Shown here: positions 38,601-44,420 of the stretch, one piece after another
How the letters are laid out: each line of letters starts with the position of its first letter
Numbering within the stretch: position 1 is the first letter of the stretch
Assembly: GCA_030710605.1 (NCBI GenBank)
Contig: CP092863.1
Coordinates: 55,518,507-55,582,506 of the forward strand
From: Cordylochernes scorpioides
Lineage: Eukaryota; Arthropoda; Arachnida; Pseudoscorpiones; Chernetidae
DNA: 64,000 bases
Direction: 5' to 3'
Made by a program: the position numbers and the translations under genes
The notes under the pieces: model-generated
Databases searched by the model: none
What the model was told of the DNA's origin: nothing
What the model saw: only the letters and a program-made list of their open reading frames with translations

Positions 38601-40991
38601 CTTTTAATTAAAAAGTCCGGGCGTTAGCTTTTACTCTGTTGCTATTGTCAAAACCCGCTTGATCCTGAGTGAATAACATGTTCTCACTGACAAAGCCCTT
38701 CCCCCGAGGCCATGTGTCACATCTTCTTCTCCGCAAATGTCACATACAATTCCGCCAACAGTTAAAAAAATCGCTCGAATAAAATTTGAAAGAATAAAAT
38801 TTGATATACTCTGTGGCATTTCCGGAGTTTTATAACTAGATAGTCATTCTTTTCACACCGTATCCTACCTATATTGGCAAACCTTTTGCTGCGTTTTATA
38901 TAAAAATATATAAAATTTCAATTTAAAAAAAATAATTGATAAAATTAATAAAATAATTGAAAAACAAATAACTAATCAATAATGTGTTATATTTAATATA
39001 TTACTCTATTTTACAATTTGTTATATTAAAAAAAAAAGGTTTGCGCTAACAAATATAATTTTGTTAGCGCCAACCTTTTTTTCCAAAGATATAACAAATC
39101 CTACTGTCCTATCTGCTATGTTACAAATAATAGGAGGGCCTGGCTAACACACACACATCAGTTGTGAAGGCTTTCAGTATAGCTCTACCATTATCTCAGT
39201 AAGGGCATACAGAGAATAGAATTTGTTATGTTTGAAGCATTCTAACTAAAATAATGTGATTTTCTGATACCAGATGGCGCGCGAATACATCATGTGTAAT
39301 ATCACAAACATCATGGCACTCATTATCTATGGAAATTGTTTGAACATACAAAATTTAGTTGTTATAGATTACCAAAATGTGGTCGTTTATTGTCACATAG
39401 CTGAAGCAATAATTGTTCAGAATCTTTTTGCGAAAGCACACGCTATAACAGAGTGTTAATTCATTTTAAACCTATTTATCACGCGTTTCTTAATATTCAT
39501 TTAACTTCTCCATTAAAATTAATATATACGTAAATAAATATATGAAACATATGATCTATAGATCTAGGTAAACTTTGTTTGCAGAACTTGCAACAAAGAA
39601 CTCACCATATATCTACGCAATTGGGTATCGCACGTTTTAAAACAGCCCACGTATACCATTTTATAATTAATTGTTTGCTGATTAAACACAATTCAACATC
39701 ATATTTAGAAAAGATGGCCCACATGTTTAATATTTGTTTTAAAATATTTATTTATATTTTACTTTTACGGTACTACAGTATTTTTGACAAAAGTTATTAC
39801 TTTTGCGGGTTATCATACAAAAATGGAATATAGTAGTGCCTAAAGTAAATGTAACTCAATGCACAGAAAAGAGTACACTCAAGAGTGCAACACCAACAAC
39901 AAGAAGGAGGTAAATAAAACTCGCGATTGGTAAAATAAAACAAAACGGTACTTAGCTTTATTGTAGCGATGGTAGGGATCGGACTCGGATGACACAGGGA
40001 TGCGAAGAGAACAGCCAGACAGGGAAAACTTCGTAGAAAAACACTTTTAGCGACTCCACACCAATTTTCCACGCTCTGGGCCCCCCTCGCATTCCCTTAG
40101 TCCCCTCTTATATACAGACATGGCCACTTTCGTCCAATGAGAAGGCGTGAGAGATTGGTTCACCAACAAACGAAGACAACATTCTTCCCTCTAAAACCTG
40201 ATCAGAAAAAAAAAACTGAAAATGTTTGTCAATATAATTTGACATTTTTATTTTTAAAAAGGATAATATATCTTATGGCGCTCTGCCTTCTAAAAAGCAC
40301 ATGTGCTCGTGGTCAGGAAATGCCTTCTTTATTTTTAATATCTTATTATAAATAAAAAGGGATATCCTGACAAGGAGCACATGTGCTTTTCAGAAGGCAG
40401 AGCGCCATCTGGTGGAACAGAAATCAACTAATCATTGATTTAGCCTGTTCCCTGATATTTGGCCAACCCAATTTCTTGATAAATCAAGAAAAGCCATCCA
40501 CGAACGCGTTTCGCGCTGTTGGCGCTCTGCCTTCTGAAAGGCATATCTGCTCCTAGTCAGGATATTCCTTTTTTATTTTTAATATCAACACCTGACCTTT
40601 TTATTTTGTATTTTTCTATTGTTTTTTCATATCTTATTATATTTCACTGTGTAAAAGTGCCATCCATAATAAAATAACTTTAACATATACAAAAACCGCG
40701 CTTAGATAAAAACCACGAATTATGAATTGTGTTAGCGCTAAAAGATAATTCCTAATAAAAGAGCTAAATAAAGAAACTTCGCTATCCAAAAATTAAGGTT
40801 TTTTTAAAGCGAAGTAGCTAAGAACGTCGCGACAAAAGGATGGTTCAATCAGGGTCCCGCGGGAGGAGCCGCACAAAGACGGTGAATGGGACCGAGGAGG
40901 CAAACATGCCGCGGCATTCACAGCTCCTCACCTGGGATTTGTTCAGCCGCTCACCCTCCTCTTCTTCGGCGCCGTCTTCGTTGTTCTCCAT
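741..40991 (-). CDS. Corin: corin-type type II transmembrane serine protease, multi-exon gene (3' part outside window)
   Basis: Nine minus-strand exons join as 40932-40992, 21035-21146, 19234-19275, 18944-19180, 16705-16851, 5325-5432, 3228-3534, 2687-2736 and 741-915. From the ATG at 40991 this gives 1,238 coding bases (412 codons plus 2), with all intron phases consistent (0,1,1,1,1,1,2,1). Domains in order are an acidic cytoplasmic tail, one membrane segment, a Frizzled cysteine-rich domain, LDLa, LDLa, SRCR and trypsin. This order (one Frizzled domain, two LDLa) matches insect Corin; vertebrate corin has two Frizzled domains and more LDLa. The family consists of membrane-bound zymogens that act at the cell surface and cleave peptide precursors; the substrate here is unknown. 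The catalytic Asp and Ser exons are missing and must lie left of base 1. The exon model is hand-made from splice consensus, phase and domain match. Confidence 0.87.
916..2686 (-). other. intron between exons 8 and 9; no further gene seen
   Basis: AT-rich intron with scattered short ORFs that look like chance. A GC-richer patch at about 2,150-2,420 contains an open minus-strand segment after an AG near 2311, but it has no good donor and does not fit the domain series. Nothing else is supported. Confidence 0.5.
2687..2736 (-). CDS. Corin: Corin-like exon 8: 50-nt exon completing the SRCR domain
   Basis: The acceptor ATGTGCATAAG/G (phase 2) and strong donor CTACG/GTAAGT (phase 1) bound 50 nt encoding [17 protein letters not shown]. 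The C-x9-C pair with S-V-x-V-x-C is the expected end of an SRCR domain. Joined to exon 9 it reads SCKGYDCGRAP, which aligns with the C-x3-D-C-G linker before the protease domain of corins. The phases fit both sides. The exon was found only because the domain was incomplete without it. Confidence 0.78.
3228..3534 (-). CDS. Corin: Corin-like exon 7: LDLa module 2 and first part of SRCR domain
   Basis: The acceptor TACGACAG/GG (phase 1) begins [18 protein letters not shown], then [20 protein letters not shown], a complete six-cysteine LDLa module. It is followed directly by an SRCR start: [20 protein letters not shown] and [10 protein letters not shown]. The donor is CTTCTAG/GTAAAC (phase 2). 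The exon is distinctly GC-rich against the surrounding intron. The SRCR domain lacks its last two cysteines here; they are supplied by exon 8. Corin and enteropeptidase SRCR domains are similarly degenerate. Confidence 0.9.
3535..5324 (-). other. intron between exons 6 and 7; no gene seen
   Basis: AT-rich non-coding sequence with poly(T) runs. The ORFs in it, for example the plus-strand 69-codon frame near 4,422-4,631, have no recognisable motif. Confidence 0.55.
5325..5432 (-). CDS. Corin: Corin-like exon 6: LDL-receptor class A module 1
   Basis: The acceptor TGTGTTTTCAG/GC (phase 1) starts [19 protein letters not shown], then [17 protein letters not shown], and ends at donor TGCG/GTGAGA (phase 1). 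All six cysteines and the calcium-binding pattern D-x-x-x-D-C-x-D-x-S-D-E are intact. Single-module, phase 1-1 exons are typical for LDLa repeats. The first 17 or so bases of this exon and the 36 bases before it make up the unit of the adjoining 53-bp minisatellite. Confidence 0.94.
5433..11330 (-). repeat. 53-56-bp minisatellite, about 108 copies, built from the exon 6 splice acceptor
   Basis: The unit on the minus strand reads GGTACGCCACTGGTCTCTAA, an AT-rich middle, then GACACGTGTTTCCAG. The true junction reads ATGTGTTTTCAG/GCTGCGCCACTGGCCTC. The unit is therefore about 36 bases of intron end with the AG plus the first 17 or so exon bases, about 14 of 17 identical. The array starts at the first base outside the exon and decays between about 11,000 and 11,330. 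Length variants of 53 and 56 bp (extra ACC) alternate, and multi-unit blocks recur, for example around 8,060, 9,090 and 9,530. The ORFs inside it are repeat artefacts. Confidence 0.95.
11331..13417. other. intron sequence between the minisatellite and the nested heat-shock gene
   Basis: AT-rich DNA without a recognisable gene. The one ORF here (minus, 12,940-13,206) is low-complexity and has no motif. I see nothing functional. Confidence 0.5.
13418..13423 (-). terminator. poly(A) signal AATAAA of the nested small heat-shock gene
   Basis: AATAAA lies 17 bases after the TAG stop on the minus strand, giving a very short 3' UTR. It could also cut transcripts of the host gene prematurely, since both run in the same direction. 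Confidence 0.6.
13440..13937 (-). CDS. small heat-shock protein (HSP20 / alpha-crystallin family), intronless, nested in Corin-like intron
   Basis: The 165-residue product starts [14 protein letters not shown] at the ATG at 13937; the frame is open a little upstream but without another ATG. The alpha-crystallin domain runs from about residue 44 ([20 protein letters not shown]) through [15 protein letters not shown] and [12 protein letters not shown] to [10 protein letters not shown] near residue 120. A C-terminal V-P-I-K-V (I/V-x-I/V type) motif that docks neighbouring subunits follows. The family forms ATP-independent chaperone oligomers that hold unfolding proteins. The gene lies on the same strand as its host gene, in the intron between exons 5 and 6, with its own TATA box and poly(A) signal and no intron. 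That fits either a retro-copied or a naturally intronless stress gene. GC content is much higher than the flanks. Confidence 0.93.
   Translation of the reverse strand: MDLLLWDVPRDLGRRSLMTPDLWNIVLPRKQSSSCGRSEVINTQHKILIQLDVSQYQLDELSVKMVDDAVVIHGKHEEKEDEHGWVSREFTRRYMLPPLVDHQALTSKLTANGVLTVEAPKKHLQPPSEKSVPIKVEHKPSAAVKDAQEGIKGDSSVPNCTKSPL
13992..13998 (-). promoter_or_regulatory. TATA box of the nested small heat-shock gene
   Basis: TATAAGG on the minus strand, 55 bases upstream of the ATG, in a GC-richer context. I looked for heat-shock elements (alternating GAA/TTC) just upstream and saw only an imperfect half (GGAGCATTTCC). Confidence 0.6.
14860..15860 (+). pseudogene. decayed mariner-type transposase
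   Basis: Broken plus-strand frames carry [30 protein letters not shown], an NIWSPD-like segment and a tail ending [19 protein letters not shown]. These follow the order of mariner-superfamily transposases (S-D-E-K-x-F, V-M-P-P-x-I-F-x-x-G-L, N-x-W-P-P-N-S-P-D, then a helix with R-R-x-x-x-x-I-E). Many stops and frameshifts make it inactive. The wording of these motifs resembles a mariner family I recall from parasitic copepods. No intact terminal repeats were found. Confidence 0.6.
16441..16573. repeat. near-perfect 133-bp inverted repeat with hammerhead-like core (16473-16511, minus)
   Basis: The left arm AAGATACTTCGGCCAGTAAA through CTCGACGTTTCGACAAAAAT is mirrored by the right arm ending GGCTGAAGTATCTT. 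On the minus strand the core reads CTGAAGA, a stem GACAAAA/TTTTGTC, GAAAC and GTC, with 3-bp stem I (CTC/GAG). This is the layout of the small hammerhead ribozymes of Penelope-like elements, with one extra G at the base of stem II. Confidence 0.55.
16705..16851 (-). CDS. Corin: Corin-like exon 5: Frizzled domain, second part
   Basis: The acceptor GGTAATAG/AGACG (phase 1) completes GAG and continues [18 protein letters not shown], with QACEDLP and SVCLGHND, ending SQH then donor CATG/GTGAGT (phase 1). The three cysteines bring the Frizzled domain to ten, the full complement. The 11.3-kb intron after it contains the nested heat-shock gene and the largest minisatellite. Confidence 0.93.
17905..18032 (-). 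repeat. dispersed repeat with degenerate hammerhead-like motif (17992-18032)
   Basis: The plus-strand text TGTGAGCAACAGTTACCTAG followed by AAATTATTTG and AGAAAG is found again, diverged, at 44,972-45,040. On the minus strand 18,032-17,992 reads GTTGAAGAGCACAAATTTTG then CTCGAAAGCTT. That is a T-for-C change in the CTGANGA box, a stem GAGCA/TGCTC, GAAA, and a two-base stem III closing on CTT. I infer a fragment of a Penelope-like or related ribozyme-bearing retroelement. Confidence 0.4.
18087..18510. repeat. 58-bp direct repeat pair, 364 bp apart
   Basis: The segment CACTTAAAAAGACGCCAACA followed by TCCCTTGGAATGGGAC starts at about 18,087 and again at 18,451 with two or three differences. 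It contains its own small hairpin. The pair could be terminal direct repeats of a small decayed element. Confidence 0.6.
18944..19180 (-). CDS. Corin: Corin-like exon 4: Frizzled domain, first part
   Basis: The acceptor TATCAG/CAGGGG (phase 1) leads to [20 protein letters not shown] and on through [20 protein letters not shown] and [10 protein letters not shown], ending at donor GAAG/GTAACG in phase 1. Seven cysteines in the order and spacing of a Frizzled cysteine-rich domain are present, including the family signature PLC-Y...Y..T and P-L-YLC--YAP-C. In corins these domains lie in the stem outside the cell and help in recognition of the substrate. The remaining three cysteines are supplied by exon 5. 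Confidence 0.93.
19234..19275 (-). CDS. Corin: Corin-like exon 3: 42-nt stalk exon
   Basis: The acceptor GTTGGTTGCAG and the strong donor GAG/GTAAGT bound a 42-nt exon, phase 1 to phase 1, encoding [14 protein letters not shown]. This is a Ser/Thr/Pro-rich linker between the membrane anchor and the Frizzled domain. The intron after it is only 53 nt (19181-19233), ending TATCAG. A nearer AG at about 19207 would make a 27-nt intron and shift the frame, so I rejected it. The exon is too short for ORF-based detection and rests on splice signals and perfect phase fit to both neighbours. Confidence 0.72.
19747..21034 (-). repeat. 29-46-bp minisatellite, about 30 copies, built from the exon 2 splice donor
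   Basis: The minus-strand unit contains GTGGTCTGGCTCCTGACAG/GTGGGT, the same bases as the end of exon 2 plus its donor, followed by about 20 bases with CCAACACCGGGT. Copies next to the exon (20,750-21,034) are short (about 29 bp) and lack the CCAACACCGGGTG part; farther copies are 42 or 46 bp. Long ORFs on both strands across this array arise because units are often 42 bp, a multiple of three. They are not genes. Confidence 0.95.
21035..21146 (-). CDS. Corin: Corin-like exon 2: signal-anchor transmembrane segment
   Basis: The acceptor TTTTATGCAG/GGCTCC starts in phase 0. The exon encodes [15 protein letters not shown], then a hydrophobic stretch beginning [14 protein letters not shown], then AAVVWLLT, and ends CTGACAG/GTGGGT in phase 1. 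Basic residues (SRR) just before the hydrophobic run give the positive-inside rule expected of a type II anchor (N-in, C-out). An in-frame ATG lies across the acceptor at 21152, so an alternative start inside a read-through transcript cannot be excluded. The last 18 or so bases of the exon plus its donor form the unit of the minisatellite that fills the next 1.3 kb of intron. Confidence 0.82.
21595..22709 (-). mobile_element. LINE A, 3' part (reverse transcriptase palm to C-terminus), split off by insertion of LINE B
   Basis: The minus frame 22,709-22,281 begins [20 protein letters not shown] and includes the catalytic [11 protein letters not shown] frameshift leads into 22,311-21,595 ([18 protein letters not shown], then a cysteine-rich [20 protein letters not shown] end). 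It is the continuation of the element at 25,887-28,960: the text GCPQGGPLS there resumes here. It resembles arthropod non-LTR elements with an apurinic-type endonuclease (Jockey/R1-like). It is inactive. Confidence 0.88.
22728..23765 (+). pseudogene. LINE B endonuclease C-terminal half and linker
   Basis: Continuous frame with [14 protein letters not shown] (GDxN motif) and [13 protein letters not shown] (SDH catalytic motif), interrupted by one in-frame TAA at 23,094-23,096 and ended by a TAA at about 23,760. The real reading continues in another frame at 23,768, so at least one nonsense and one frameshift mutation separate it from the reverse transcriptase. Confidence 0.85.
23768..25756 (+). 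pseudogene. LINE B reverse transcriptase and C-terminal zinc-knuckle region, 662-residue open frame
   Basis: Contains [96 protein letters not shown] and [10 protein letters not shown], the finger and palm motifs of a LINE reverse transcriptase. The usual A in DLxKAFD is D in this copy (DLTKDFD) and PQG is LQG. A C-terminal [20 protein letters not shown] motif is the usual cysteine-histidine end. The long open frame shows that it is younger than LINEs A, C and D. Confidence 0.93.
25887..26902 (-). pseudogene. LINE A reverse transcriptase, N-terminal half
   Basis: The frame 26,902-26,132 has [20 protein letters not shown] and [20 protein letters not shown], then a frameshift near 26,140. The frame 26,147-25,898 gives [20 protein letters not shown] and [13 protein letters not shown] at the LINE B insertion point. 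The AFD and PQG motifs are the standard palm elements. Confidence 0.9.
26912..27826 (-). pseudogene. LINE A endonuclease domain
   Basis: Starts [20 protein letters not shown] and carries [24 protein letters not shown] and [12 protein letters not shown], which are the E, GDxN and SDH catalytic motifs of the APE-type endonuclease that nicks the target. It ends with an in-frame TAG after WWDE; the same frame continues past it (LEKMKNDF), so a single nonsense mutation separates it from the reverse transcriptase. Confidence 0.9.
27854..28955 (-). pseudogene. LINE A ORF1 (nucleic-acid-binding Gag-like protein)
   Basis: The ATG at 28,955 starts a helical segment ([20 protein letters not shown]). 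The frame is broken at two A-runs near 28,800 and 28,640 and then runs open for 277 codons. It ends in cysteine-histidine knuckles [28 protein letters not shown] and CNCYNC. Such knuckles bind the element RNA in the particle that reaches the target. Slippage in the A-runs is the likely cause of the breaks. Confidence 0.82.
29150..31680 (-). mobile_element. LINE C, decayed relative of LINE B
   Basis: Minus-strand fragments align with LINE B in order. 31,535-31,326 has [20 protein letters not shown] and near 31,300 [15 protein letters not shown]. About 30,790-30,700 reads [20 protein letters not shown]. 30,563-30,300 has the palm end and KSKMMVFR. A cysteine motif [18 protein letters not shown] lies near 29,600-29,530. 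Stops and frameshifts abound. It keeps AFD where LINE B has DFD, so it preserves the ancestral residue. Confidence 0.8.
30797..31197. other. AT-rich insertion inside LINE C
   Basis: Relative to LINE B, LINE C is interrupted between the [13 protein letters not shown] and [13 protein letters not shown] segments by about 400 bases of very AT-rich sequence that codes for nothing visible. It could be a small non-autonomous insert. I could not see clear terminal repeats. Confidence 0.45.
32010..32085 (-). repeat. tRNA-like pol III promoter sequence (SINE head or tRNA relic)
   Basis: Minus strand: TAGCTTACTGG (A-box-like, 32,069-32,059) and AAGTTCGATTG (B-box-like, 32,026-32,016) are spaced 32 bases apart, as in tRNAs. 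A clear acceptor stem was not found, so a tRNA-derived SINE or decayed tRNA is more likely than a working tRNA gene. Confidence 0.35.
32299..32338 (-). ncRNA. hammerhead-ribozyme core, near-canonical
   Basis: Minus strand 5' to 3': TAGG (stem I), CTGACGA, stem II GGGC-loop CATTA-GCCC, GAA, A-C (stem III) with loop CATT closing on G-T, then C (cleavage after GTC), then TCTA (stem I partner, one G-T wobble). Every conserved core base of the hammerhead fold (CUGANGA, GAA, NUH) is present and stem II is perfect. The very short stem III is characteristic of the hammerheads carried by Penelope-like retroelements and retrozymes. I read this by eye; activity is an inference. Confidence 0.6.
33640..34015 (-). 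pseudogene. decayed C2H2 zinc-finger gene fragment
   Basis: The minus frame reads [20 protein letters not shown] then [18 protein letters not shown], which follows the C2H2 linker pattern H-x-R-x-H-T-G-E-K-P with x-C-x2-C and H-x3-H. Most zinc ligands are changed (H to Y, T to S, E to N, C to Y, missing Cys). At least two finger units are recognisable. It is non-functional, probably a retro-copy or part of a mobile element. Confidence 0.5.
34740..35095. other. GC-rich island with open frames on both strands, unidentified
   Basis: A sharply bounded GC-rich stretch in AT-rich intron DNA. The minus frame 35,097-34,702 (131 codons, with [20 protein letters not shown]) and the plus frame 34,758-35,030 (90 codons) are both open. 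A TATAAAG lies on the plus strand at about 35,024 and TTTATAGA on the minus strand at the same place. Options are an alternative promoter or first exon of the host gene, a nested gene, or an old insertion. I do not recognise the protein. Confidence 0.4.
35360..35396 (-). repeat. degenerate hammerhead-like motif in repeat debris
   Basis: Minus strand reads CTGTAGA, AAGGC, loop AGCTTAC, GCCC, GAAAGCTC. This is the GAAAGCT(C) ending seen near 18,000 with a changed CTGANGA box. It was probably once a ribozyme of the same retroelement class. Confidence 0.35.
35607..35640. repeat. (TA)n microsatellite
   Basis: A run of alternating TA of about 28 bases. Confidence 0.8.
36421..36840. repeat. diverged tandem duplication, about 180 bp at 240-bp spacing
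   Basis: The segment from about 36,421 to 36,600 (TGCCAATGATGATGGTACCC ... CCAGTTGGATTAATCAA) recurs at about 36,661-36,840 with roughly 15-20 percent differences. It has no coding content; the minus-strand ORFs over it are A/T-run artefacts. Confidence 0.7.
37370..38470. repeat. 16-bp minisatellite, about 65-70 copies
   Basis: Unit ACCATCTAGTGTGTAC with variants (TTTAT, AATTCC, CAGTAC). It is not next to any recognised exon and shows no splice-site relation. Alternating TAC/TAT variants form a two-unit pattern in the first third. Confidence 0.95.
39016..39099. repeat. 84-bp inverted repeat (MITE-like hairpin)
   Basis: ATTTGTTATATT then A-run, GGTTTGCGCTAACAAA is mirrored by TTTTGTTAGCGCCAACC, T-run and ATATAACAAAT. 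The core GTTAGCGC recurs singly at about 40,731 and 62,988. Confidence 0.65.
40276..40407. repeat. 132-bp inverted repeat with a separate half copy at 40520-40570
   Basis: The left arm TGGCGCTCTGCCTTCTAAAA and AGCACATGTGCTC is mirrored by GAGCACATGTGCTTTTCAGA and AGGCAGAGCGCCA. A half copy TGGCGCTCTGCCTTCTGAAA lies at 40,520. The family is apparently a foldback or MITE-like element. Confidence 0.7.
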
Positions 40992-40992
40992 C
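40932..40992 (-). CDS. Corin: Corin-like exon 1 (first coding exon): acidic cytoplasmic tail
   Basis: The acceptor TTTCCTGCAG is followed by G and then ATG (start at 40991). Twenty codons follow, including an acidic run (EEEEGE), up to the donor CAG/GTGAGG. The exon ends in phase 0, which matches exon 2. The acidic tail followed by a basic patch and a membrane segment is what a type II anchor needs, so I take this ATG as the start. Because the exon opens with a splice acceptor, at least one upstream 5' exon is expected right of 40,992; I could not find it. The acceptor side is continuous with a minisatellite made of copies of this same junction. Confidence 0.72.
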
Positions 40993-42614
40993 CTGCAGGA
41001 AAGTCCTGGACCACACGCCAAATATTAATACAAGACAGTTCCATCCTGCAGGAAAGTCCAGACCCACACGCCAAATATTAATACAAGACATTTCCATCCC
41101 GCAGGAAAGTCCTGGGCCACACGCCAAATATTAATACAAGACACTTGCATCCTGCAAGAAAGTCCTGGGCCACCGCCAAAAATTAATACAAGATACATCC
41201 ATCCTGCAGGAAAGTCCTGGGCCACACCCCAAATATTAATACAAGACAGTTCCATCCTGCAGGAAAGTCAAGACCCACAAGCCAAATATTAATACAAGAC
41301 ATTTCCATCCTGCAGGAAAGTCCTGGGCCACACGCCAAATATTAATACAACGCACTTGCATCCTGCAGGAAAGTCCTGGGCCACACGCCAAACATTAATA
41401 CAAGACCCTTGCATCCTGCAGGAAAGTCCTGGGCCACACGCCAAATATTAATACAAGACACATCCATCCTGCAGGAAAGTCCTGGGCCACACCCCAAATA
41501 TTAATACAAGACACTTGCATCTTGCAGGAAAGTTCTGGACCACACGCCAACTATTAATACAACGCACTTGCATCCTGAAGGAAAGTCCTGGGCCACACGC
41601 CAAATATTAATACAAGACATTTCCATCCTGCAGGAAAGTCCTGGGCCACACGCCAACTATTAATACACGACATTTCCATCCTGAAGGAAAGTCCTGGGCC
41701 ACACGCCAAATATTAATACAAGACATTTCCATCCTGCAGGAAAGTCCTAGGCCACACGCCAAACATTAATACAAGACCCTTGCATCCTGCAGGAAAGTCC
41801 TGGACCACACGCCAAATATTAATACAAGACATTTCCATCCTGCAGGAAAGTCCTGAGCCACACGCCAAATATTAATACAAGACATTTCCATCCTGCAGGA
41901 AAGTCTTGGGCCACACGCAAAATATTAATACAAGACACTTGCATCCTGCAGGAAAGTCCTGGGGCACATGCCAAATATTAATACAAGACACATCCATCCT
42001 ATAGGAAAGTCCTGAGCCACACGCCAAATATTAATACAAGGCACTTGCATCCTGCAGGAAAGTCCTGGGCCACACCCCAAATATTAATACAAGACACATT
42101 CATACTCCTGCAGGAAAGTCCTGGGCCACACCCCAAATATTAATGCAAGACACTTTCATCCTGCAGGAAAGTCCTGGACCACACGCCAAATATTAATACA
42201 AGACATTTTCATCCTGCAGGAAATTCCTGGGCCACACGCCAAATATTAATACAAGACATTTCCATCCTGCAGAAAAGTCCTGAGCCACACGCCAAATTTT
42301 AATACAAGACATTTCCATCCTGCAGGAAAGTCTTGGGCCACACGCAAAATATTATTACAAGACACATCCATCCTGCAGGAAAGTCCTGGGGCACATGCCA
42401 AATATTAATACAAGACACATCCATCCTATAGGAAAGTCCTGGGCCACACGCCAAATATTAATACAAGGCACTTGCATCCTGCAGGAAAGTCCTGGGCCAC
42501 AAGACAAACATTAATACAAGACTTTCATCCTGCAGGAAAGTCCTGGGCCACACGCCAAATATTAATACAAGGCACTTGCATCCTGCAGGAAAGTCATGGG
42601 TCACACGCCAAAGG
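40993..42614 (-). repeat. 53-bp minisatellite, about 30 copies, built from the exon 1 splice acceptor
   Basis: The minus-strand unit reads GATGGAAATGTCTTGTATTA, ATATTTGGCGTGTGGCCC, AGGACTTTCCTGCAG. The true junction is GGACTTTCCTGCAG/GATGGAGAAC. Each unit thus repeats the acceptor and the first 6-7 exon bases including the ATG. The array begins at the base next to exon 1. Because 53 is not a multiple of three, the repeated ATGs lie in all frames. Confidence 0.95.
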
Positions 42615-42989
42615 GAGCAGTAATTACGAATGGGATAGTGATAAATAAAGAAAATTATATCTAGTCAAAGGGTCAGCTGGGTATTGCATAATTGTCCAGA
42701 ATTTCTATTGTCCGGTGTATACTTCAGAGTTTAGGGGAAACCATGGCTTCTCCCTGTATGTTGCTATAGTCTACTATTGCTTGATTTAAGTTAAAGTTTC
42801 CCCAATGTCAGGGGATTGTGCTGCTATGTTAATAAAGATTTATTATCACAGTTTTTACGCACCTGCGATACTCAGTTAGGCGTATAGCTACTGTTCTACC
42901 TGTCTCACCACGTCATCGCATTCAGTTCATGAGGCAGAATTGACAGCATTGGGGCGGAGAAGGGGTTCTATTGTTGGTGATGGGATGTC

Positions 42990-44420
42990 TCAGTATGTTT
43001 TTTTGTTTATTTGTTAATCAACCAGGCGCGCGATATTGTAGTGTTTACGTCTATAACAGAGGAAACAAATATAAAACAACAAACGAATTAAAACTTAGAA
43101 TTAAACATTCACAAATTAATATGTACAATTAATACTTGTATTAATCGACAGCGTTCATAAAATTTATATAGGCAAAGTTGCTGATATAAGAGAGATAAAT
43201 CATTTATATCAGGGAACAATCTATTTCTCACTTCTTCAAAGTTCGAATAGTCATAGATGAGGTGAAGTTTGTTCTGTTTCTCCGCAGGAACAATTTGGTG
43301 TTTCTGATAGACCTCTTTTATGTAAGTATTTTTAGAACTTTCCGTGTGATGTGACAAATTGAGTGCTTATAAATTTGAATGGAACTGTATAGGAATTCCG
43401 TTTGGAAATATATATAGTGCGAATTGTATATAATTAGAGAGCATATATATTATTAATGAATTGATACAAATGGTTAATAATAATAGCTTTTCTTCTCTAA
43501 TTATTGTTGTAAGTATTTCTCTGGTAAATTATATTTTTTTCAGTTCGTATTGTATTGATTTATAGTTGAGATAGTATTTTATCAACGGTGTATGCGAAAG
43601 GAGGTGTGAACATTCGTATGATATGCTTCGAAATCCATGTACGTCTGAGATAAGAATATTATGTTGTAGTAAATAAATTTTCTGTAAAGAACGTATAGAA
43701 AATATGGATACCATATTTCGCTAAAATAAGTGGCTTTCGATCGTATGAATGATTTATAAATTGTACTTTTTTCCTTATAGTCAACCCCCCAATAAATTTT
43801 GCAAATTGAGATAAGAGTGTTCTTTATTTTGCTGCATTGAGCTACAATATCCTATATTTGGTTTGAAAAGTTTATCTTGTTTTTGTTTCCTTTGTTATCG
43901 GAGAAAGAGAGTCCGAGTATTTTGATTTGATCGGTAATTTTCAAGCTTATTTCTTTGTGTTCTATTGTTAAATGAGGCTGATTATGAAAATAAGTTAAAC
44001 ATTTTTTTTTTTTTCGGTTGATAAAGATATTTTAGTTTCATCGCATCAATTGTCCATCACGTGAAGAACTGTTTGAATTAAATTTCTCAAATCAATAATA
44101 TTTGTGGCCCAGAGAACGATATTAAAATCATCGGAATATGCTACAGGACGAATGTTTGATATTTGAATAAGGCGGACGAGAGCAGACCGTTGAGGATGTC
44201 GTTCCAAAGTAACGGAGACAGTGTTCCTTCTTGTGGTTATCCTTTGTTTGGTTGTTTTGATAAAAGAAATCCAGCGTATTCAAATATGACATGTCTCATT
44301 AGGTGGCCTAGGTCCGAGGTGTTGCTGTAATAAGTGTTAATTCCAAATTTACTTAAGGTGTCAACACATTGTATAAACCCAGTATGATCTATGTACCCGC
44401 GGCCATAATATTGATCCAAT
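42990..44420 (-). mobile_element. LINE D, decayed relative of LINE A
   Basis: Minus frames carry QPNKG, then QEGTLSPLLWNDILNGLLSS ([17 protein letters not shown] in LINE A), a YSDDFNIVLWAT palm relic and, near 43,740, IYKSFIRSKATYFSEIW, which matches [18 protein letters not shown] of LINE A. Stops and frameshifts are numerous. Confidence 0.75.
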
